From: Bacteroidota bacterium
Lineage (GTDB): Bacteria; Bacteroidota; Bacteroidia; Chitinophagales; Chitinophagaceae
Direction: 5' to 3'
Length of the DNA stretch: 64,000 nucleotides
Assembly (NCBI GenBank): GCA_016868455.1
Contig: VGGV01000009.1
Coordinates: forward strand, 48,337-112,336
A program made the translations under genes and the position numbers. The notes below the pieces were generated by a model. The model was not told the origin of the DNA. It saw only the letters and a list, made by a program, of their open reading frames with translations, and ran no database searches. Shown piece after piece: positions 60,368-64,000 of the stretch (the first letter of the stretch is position 1; each line of letters starts with the position of its first letter).

Positions 60368-61240
60368 CTAACTCCGTTCATTCATCTGTTTCGCTTTATT
60401 CCTTTCAACTCTTTTGGTAATCCAGATACCAGCCTGATACAGCAGGTAAAGAGGGATGGTAACAATTCCGAGGCTGAAGGGATCTGTAGTGGGAGTAATG
60501 ATGGCAGCGATGATCAGTATCATTACCAGGGCATGACGCCAGTATTTTTTCAGGAATGCGGATGTAACCAACCCGATTTTGGCCAGTATATAAATAAGCA
60601 ACGGCAACTGGAAAAGAACACCGATGCCAACCGTGGTATAAATCAGGTTCTCCATGTAATCAGAAAACGTTGGCAGTACAATAATTTTATCGCTGAGCGT
60701 ATAAGAAAAATAAAAATTTATCATGAAGGGGGTAAGCACAAAATATCCGAAGAAAACCCCAGTAAAAAAAAGCAGGGACACCCAAAAAACAATACCCCTT
60801 GTTTTTTTTGTTTCTTTATCAGATAGCGCAGGCTTTACAAATTTCCAAAACTCCCAGAACACATAAGGGAACGCCACAATAAAACCGCCCATAAAAGCGA
60901 GGGTAAAAGAAGAAATAAACTGCCCGGTCATGGTATTGGCCTGAAACTTTGCATCAATGCCGGGAAGGCAAATAGCGCTTCCAAAACCAACTTTATCCTC
61001 CAGCCAGTTGCCAAGCTGACAAAACCATTTATTGGCAATAAAATTTTTATCAGCCGGAGCAAATAATATTTTGTCTACAATCTTCCGGATGAAAATAAAT
61101 ACAATAACGGCGCCGGTCATGATGGCAATCACCGACCGGATGATATGCCAGCGCAGCTCTTCCAGGTGGTCTATAAAAGTCATCTCACCGCCTTTCTCAG
61201 TCTGTTGTTTCCGTTTGTCTAAAAAATCGAGTAATGCCAT
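60368..61240 (-). CDS. tatC: Sec-independent protein translocase subunit TatC
   Basis: A 290 residue core receptor of the twin-arginine export system, with six membrane helices. The family start MTFIDHLEELRWHIIRS carries the conserved glutamates and arginine, and VFWEFWKFVKPALSDKE is the cytoplasmic loop motif (FxxPxL-type). It would export ActB, whose Tat-like signal is encoded at the other end of this window. TatA/B genes are not in view. The ATG at 61240 is clear. Confidence 0.95.
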   Translation of the reverse strand: MALLDFLDKRKQQTEKGGEMTFIDHLEELRWHIIRSVIAIMTGAVIVFIFIRKIVDKILFAPADKNFIANKWFCQLGNWLEDKVGFGSAICLPGIDAKFQANTMTGQFISSFTLAFMGGFIVAFPYVFWEFWKFVKPALSDKETKKTRGIVFWVSLLFFTGVFFGYFVLTPFMINFYFSYTLSDKIIVLPTFSDYMENLIYTTVGIGVLFQLPLLIYILAKIGLVTSAFLKKYWRHALVMILIIAAIITPTTDPFSLGIVTIPLYLLYQAGIWITKRVERNKAKQMNERS

Positions 61241-61280
61241 TGTAGCTTATAGAGTGACGCAAAGATAAGCGGGGTGGGGG

Positions 61281-61315
61281 GATTTGGTTGACGGGTTGAC
61301 GGGTTAATTGGGCAG
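61281..61315. repeat. left GGTTAATTGG-type repeat near the four-helix-bundle gene
   Basis: GGTTGACGGGTTGACGGGTTAATTGGG is the inverted, diverged form of the CCAATTAACC array at 61741-61855, so the gene between them lies inside inverted repeats. Confidence 0.5.
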
Positions 61316-61331
61316 CAGGCTGATGGCAGAA

Positions 61332-61699
61332 TTACCCCTCCTGTTTACGCCGTTTAAGATAGGCGATGTAACCGTTTATTTTTTTAGCAGGCTCTCCTGC
61401 CTTTCTTTGAATGTTCCAAATAGCGATTCGGGTATGTAGCCCTCATCTAAAGCGCTGGACAGATGGTCGTATGTTTCAAGTAATGACCCTCTTGCAATTC
61501 TGCAAAACTGAATAGCCTCCTGGTAATGATACCGGCCGTATCCCTCCGCAATATTGGCGGTAATTGATCTGGCACTGTCTTTTATTTGTGCTGTCAGTAG
61601 AAATTTTTCTTCTTTTGGAAATGTGTTTGCTGTCCTGACTACATCTCTTCTGTATTCTTTTGCGAGTAAATAAACCTCCAGGGTGTCCAACGTTTGCAT
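61332..61699 (-). pseudogene. four-helix-bundle (S23/IVP) protein with a frameshift near its end
   Basis: The ORF from 61699 encodes a four-helix-bundle protein of the 23S-rRNA intervening-sequence type: VYLLAKEYRRDVVRTANTF, AQIKDSARSITANIAEGYGR and ARGSLLETYDHLSSAL are the family marks. It stops at 61376 after SLLKK in a run of seven A (61379-61385 on the plus strand as T). With eight A it reads on as INGYIAYLKRRKQEG to a stop at 61332, the C-terminus usual for the family. Relatives are also accessory proteins of retroelements, but no reverse transcriptase is here. Confidence 0.85.
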
Positions 61700-61740
61700 A
61701 GAAAGTGATTTGATTAAGTTTTAAGCAACCCCAATCCCCC

Positions 61741-61855
61741 AATCCCCAATTAACCAATCTCCCAATCCCCAATTAACCAATCCCCCAATCCCCAATTAAC
61801 CAATCTCCCAATCCCCAATTAACCAATCCCCCAATCCCCAATTAACCAGTTACCC
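61741..61855. repeat. tandem array of five 23-bp units
   Basis: Five contiguous units of AATCCCCAATTAACCAATCYCCC, in which the Y alternates T, C, T, C before a diverged last unit, so the true period may be 46 bp. It fills the spacer between the four-helix-bundle gene and the CNNM/CBS gene. There are no unique spacers, so it is not a CRISPR array. Confidence 0.9.
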
Positions 61856-61865
61856 AACCACCCCA

Positions 61866-63116
61866 CTACTTCAGCTTCTTCATCTTCACCGTTTCAATCC
61901 TTGTATCGCTGACGTTGAGGATGTCAAACTCATAGTCGTCAATAATGATGCGTTCCTTCTGGCGGGGTATCTTTTCGTGGTAGTTGATAATATAGCCCGA
62001 GAGGGTTTCCCATTCTTCTTCGCCGAATTCAAAACCATATTTTTGTTCCAGGTAATCCAGCTCCAGGCGGCCGGAAAACATGTATTCATTCTCCGCCAGC
62101 TGCTTTTCCACAAATTCTTCTGTATCGTATTCATCTTCTATTTCACCAAACAATTCTTCCAGCACATCCTCCATGGTAATAATGCCGGCCGTACCGCCAA
62201 ATTCATCCACCACCCAGGCAATACTTTTTCGTTCACGGGTAAACTTGCTGATGAGGTCGCTGGCACTCATACTTTCCGGTACAGCAGGAATTGGCAACAG
62301 TACTGCCCGGATATTCTCCGGCTTCTTGAACAGATCAAGCTGGTGCACATACCCGGTGATATGGTCAATATTATTTTCATACACCACCAGTTTGCTTAGC
62401 TTGGTCTCAATAAATTTCTGTTTCAGTTCATCAATAGTGGCGCCGCTTTCAATGCCGATGATCTCTTTACGGGGCACCAGGCACTGCCTGATCTTTACTT
62501 TTGGCAGTTCCTGTGCATTTTCAAGCAGCTGGGTGTTGCGTTCCTGCCGTTCCTCATCTTCCCGTTGCTGAAAAAGGTTTTTCAGGTCGCTGCGGTTGAT
62601 GGGTTCCTTGTTTTTATCGAGCCGGATATTGAATACATATTTCAGCAGCCATTCCGACAGGTCAATTAAACCGGTGGCAATAGGGGCAAACATCTGGTAA
62701 AAGAAGTCTGAAACATAAGTAAAACGTATAAGCAGCGGATTGCTGTGGGCACGGAAAAAAGCCCGGGGAATGAATTCAACCAGTATCAGCACTACAAATG
62801 TGGCCAGCGCTATTTCACCCACCAGCCGTACATAGGTCAATTTTAAGCCGATATAGTCCCACACAGGGCTCATCACCGTACTGATCTGCAGCGAAAAAAA
62901 TACGAGAAAAATATTAAAGCCAATTAAAGTGGTACCGAGAAACCGGGCCGGCGACTCAATAAACCGGGAAAGTATATGCATACTACTGCCGCCCTGTTTC
63001 TTTTTGATCTTCAGGCTCAGCCGGTTAGCGCTGTAAAAAGCCATTTCAATACCCGCAAAAAAAGCCATGAGGAGCAGGGCAAGCACAAAGAACAATATCG
63101 TATTCACCGAAATCAT
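61866..63116 (-). CDS. CNNM/CBS-pair/CorC_HlyC transporter-associated membrane protein (GldE-like)
   Basis: A 416 residue protein of the hemolysin-C/CorC family: four N-terminal hydrophobic segments with the CNNM-type FFAGIEMAFYSANRL motif, a CBS pair (LVPRKEIIGIESGATIDEL; AWVVDEFGGTAGIITMEDVLEELFGEIEDEYD) and a C-terminal FAD/transporter-associated domain. It may act in Mg/Co or Na-coupled ion export. Bacteroidota relatives include the gliding protein GldE, but no gld genes are nearby, so the wider family name is safer. It lies 62 bp after gmk on the same strand. Confidence 0.9.
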   Translation of the reverse strand: MISVNTILFFVLALLLMAFFAGIEMAFYSANRLSLKIKKKQGGSSMHILSRFIESPARFLGTTLIGFNIFLVFFSLQISTVMSPVWDYIGLKLTYVRLVGEIALATFVVLILVEFIPRAFFRAHSNPLLIRFTYVSDFFYQMFAPIATGLIDLSEWLLKYVFNIRLDKNKEPINRSDLKNLFQQREDEERQERNTQLLENAQELPKVKIRQCLVPRKEIIGIESGATIDELKQKFIETKLSKLVVYENNIDHITGYVHQLDLFKKPENIRAVLLPIPAVPESMSASDLISKFTRERKSIAWVVDEFGGTAGIITMEDVLEELFGEIEDEYDTEEFVEKQLAENEYMFSGRLELDYLEQKYGFEFGEEEWETLSGYIINYHEKIPRQKERIIIDDYEFDILNVSDTRIETVKMKKLK

Positions 63117-63138
63117 GATACGAAGATAGAACAGGGCA

Positions 63139-63166
63139 GGGGAATTGGTTAATGGGGAATCGGGGA
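63139..63166. repeat. single dispersed GGAATTGGTTAAT-type repeat
   Basis: A lone diverged copy of the 23-bp unit (inverted relative to the 61741 array) between gmk and the CNNM/CBS gene. Confidence 0.45.
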
Positions 63167-63178
63167 AGAAATGAGGAA

Positions 63179-63763
63179 TTATACGGCGAGAAAATTCCTG
63201 ACCAGCCCTTCTGCTTCGGCGCAGGCTCTGTCCAGTTTGTCATTGATAATGACGCAGTCAAACCGGTCTTTGAAGGTCATCTCATAGGAAGCTTTGCTGA
63301 TACGGGCCTTAAGCGACTCAGGGGTTTCGGTGCCCCTTGCTTTCAGCCTTTTTTCCAGTTCTCCCATTGAGGGCGGTTCGATAAACAGCGACAGGGATTG
63401 TTTGGGGTATTGGGCCTGCACATTTATTCCGCCTTTAACATCCACATCCAGCAGCGGGGCTTTTTGCATGTCCCAGATGCGCTGCAGTTCTGATTTTAAA
63501 GTGCCGTAATATTTGCCGGCATACACCATTTCCCATTCCACAAACTCGTTGCGGTTGATGCGGTCTTTAAACTCATCGGCGCTGATGAAGTAGTAATCAA
63601 TGCCGTGCTGTTCATTGTTGCGGGGCGGCCGGGTGGCGCAGGAAATGGAAAAAACCAATTGTGCCGGAAATGTTTTCAGGAGGTGTTTGGTTACCGATGT
63701 TTTACCGGCGCCGGAGGGGGCTGCAATGATGGTGATTTTATCGGCTGGCTGCGGCATCCGCAA
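63179..63763 (-). CDS. gmk: guanylate kinase
   Basis: Phosphorylates GMP to GDP with ATP. The 194 residue product has the P-loop APSGAGKTS (about residues 14-22), the GMP-binding SCATRPPRNNEQHGIDYYF and EWEMVYAGKYYGT segments, and LLDVDVKGGINVQ. Length is typical. It is upstream of the CNNM/CBS gene and probably co-transcribed with it. Confidence 0.95.
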   Translation of the reverse strand: MRMPQPADKITIIAAPSGAGKTSVTKHLLKTFPAQLVFSISCATRPPRNNEQHGIDYYFISADEFKDRINRNEFVEWEMVYAGKYYGTLKSELQRIWDMQKAPLLDVDVKGGINVQAQYPKQSLSLFIEPPSMGELEKRLKARGTETPESLKARISKASYEMTFKDRFDCVIINDKLDRACAEAEGLVRNFLAV

Positions 63764-63852
63764 AGAAAGGGAAAAATCAAATTGGTTGAATGTTTGTTAA
63801 TGGGTGGGGCTGTAGATCAAGAAAGGCTCCCGTCATTTAAAAAATACACTAA

Positions 63853-64000
63853 GCTCTATCCGTAGGTTTGAAGGTAATGCTGATGCTGGCCTATAGTTCA
63901 GGGTTAAGAGTTAGTGAAGTAGTGGCCATGAAAACCCGGGATATAGATGAAAGCAGGATGAGTGTATTTGTAGAAAGATCGAAAGGGAAAAAAGACAGGA
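63853..64000 (+). pseudogene. tyrosine recombinase / integrase fragment running off the right edge
   Basis: The frame reads LKVMLMLAYSSGLRVSEVVAM then KTRDIDE and SKGKKDR, the start of the catalytic domain of phage-type integrases with the first catalytic Arg in GLRVSEV. Upstream in the same frame stops appear at once (63829-63852) and the N-terminal DNA-binding domain is absent, so the gene is truncated or frameshifted at its 5' side; its 3' part lies outside the window. Confidence 0.7.

Noticed and set aside
61332..61699. Four-helix-bundle gene considered as a diversity-generating retroelement accessory (Avd)
   Set aside because: No reverse transcriptase, template or variable repeat lies nearby, and the flanks are ordinary housekeeping genes.
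61741..61855. Short regularly repeated units considered as a CRISPR array
   Set aside because: The units are contiguous with no unique spacers, and no cas genes are present.
63605..63865. 86-codon plus-strand ORF opposite the start of gmk
   Set aside because: Mostly antisense to the gmk P-loop region; only its last codons leave the shadow, and they show no family match.

Overview
The window comes from the chromosome of a Bacteroidota bacterium, most likely of the Chitinophagaceae/Chitinophagales. The signs are the linked alternative complex III and aa3-type oxidase genes, the futalosine menaquinone gene mqnC, promoters of the Bacteroidota type TAnnTTTG often placed directly against the start codon, few Shine-Dalgarno sites, and family types common in that phylum (DUF2911, DUF3817, TIGR02757, DUF5916, GxxExxY, four-helix-bundle/S23, fused E1 alpha-beta dehydrogenase, VCBS/ASPIC proteins). 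No rRNA, tRNA or CRISPR array was seen.

Layout. 1-11.6 kb (minus strand) is a respiratory operon read actA-actB-actC-actD-actE-actF-coxB-coxA: menaquinol is oxidised by alternative complex III and electrons pass through c hemes to an oxygen-reducing oxidase. 11.8-17.6 kb holds a small membrane protein, a TPR protein, purN, a CarboxypepD-like secreted protein and a serine hydrolase-dipeptidase pair. 17.6-27.8 kb is an accessory, decaying region. It has an AAA ATPase, a penicillin-acylase-type hydrolase, an N-acyl-D-amino-acid deacylase and a broken DUF1624 membrane acyltransferase. It also has four copies (one intact, three damaged) of a His-rich single-pass membrane protein, two of them directly preceded by a paralogous 31-34 residue membrane peptide. 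27.8-33.7 kb (minus) carries fused 2-oxoacid dehydrogenase E1, two M16 peptidases and a retropepsin-like/PDZ protein. 33.9-37.9 kb holds mqnC, a PemK-type toxin-antitoxin pair, DUF3817, a 600-bp stretch without a gene, a lipoprotein and an esterase. 37.9-45.5 kb holds a c-type cytochrome interrupted by an amber codon, a PagL-like lipid A deacylase, a frameshifted secreted protein, and a vanadium haloperoxidase-VCBS protein pair. 45.7-57.5 kb contains metabolic genes (flavin reductase, FAH hydrolase, fatty acid hydroxylase, cystathionine gamma-synthase, an internally deleted asnB, ACP phosphodiesterase, a deoxyhypusine-synthase-like enzyme). 57.6-64 kb contains a heptad-repeat secreted protein, an M28 peptidase, rpiB, tatC, a four-helix-bundle gene flanked by repeats, a CNNM/CBS/CorC protein, gmk and an integrase fragment at the edge.

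Three cross-cutting signals stand out. First, the paired module of a tiny membrane peptide and a MEVHAH-type membrane protein has a nearly constant N-terminus and a divergent C-terminus, and sits beside amide hydrolases. Second, short palindromic repeats are inserted in frame inside at least four good coding sequences, always at a loop, linker or excised spacer; related palindromes lie in intergenic DNA and inside a decayed MEVHAH copy. Third, single-base frameshifts, mostly in homopolymers, break at least five genes, and three in-frame stop codons break others; these are either assembly errors, real decay or slippage recoding. All function calls rest on reading motifs by eye; no database search was possible.
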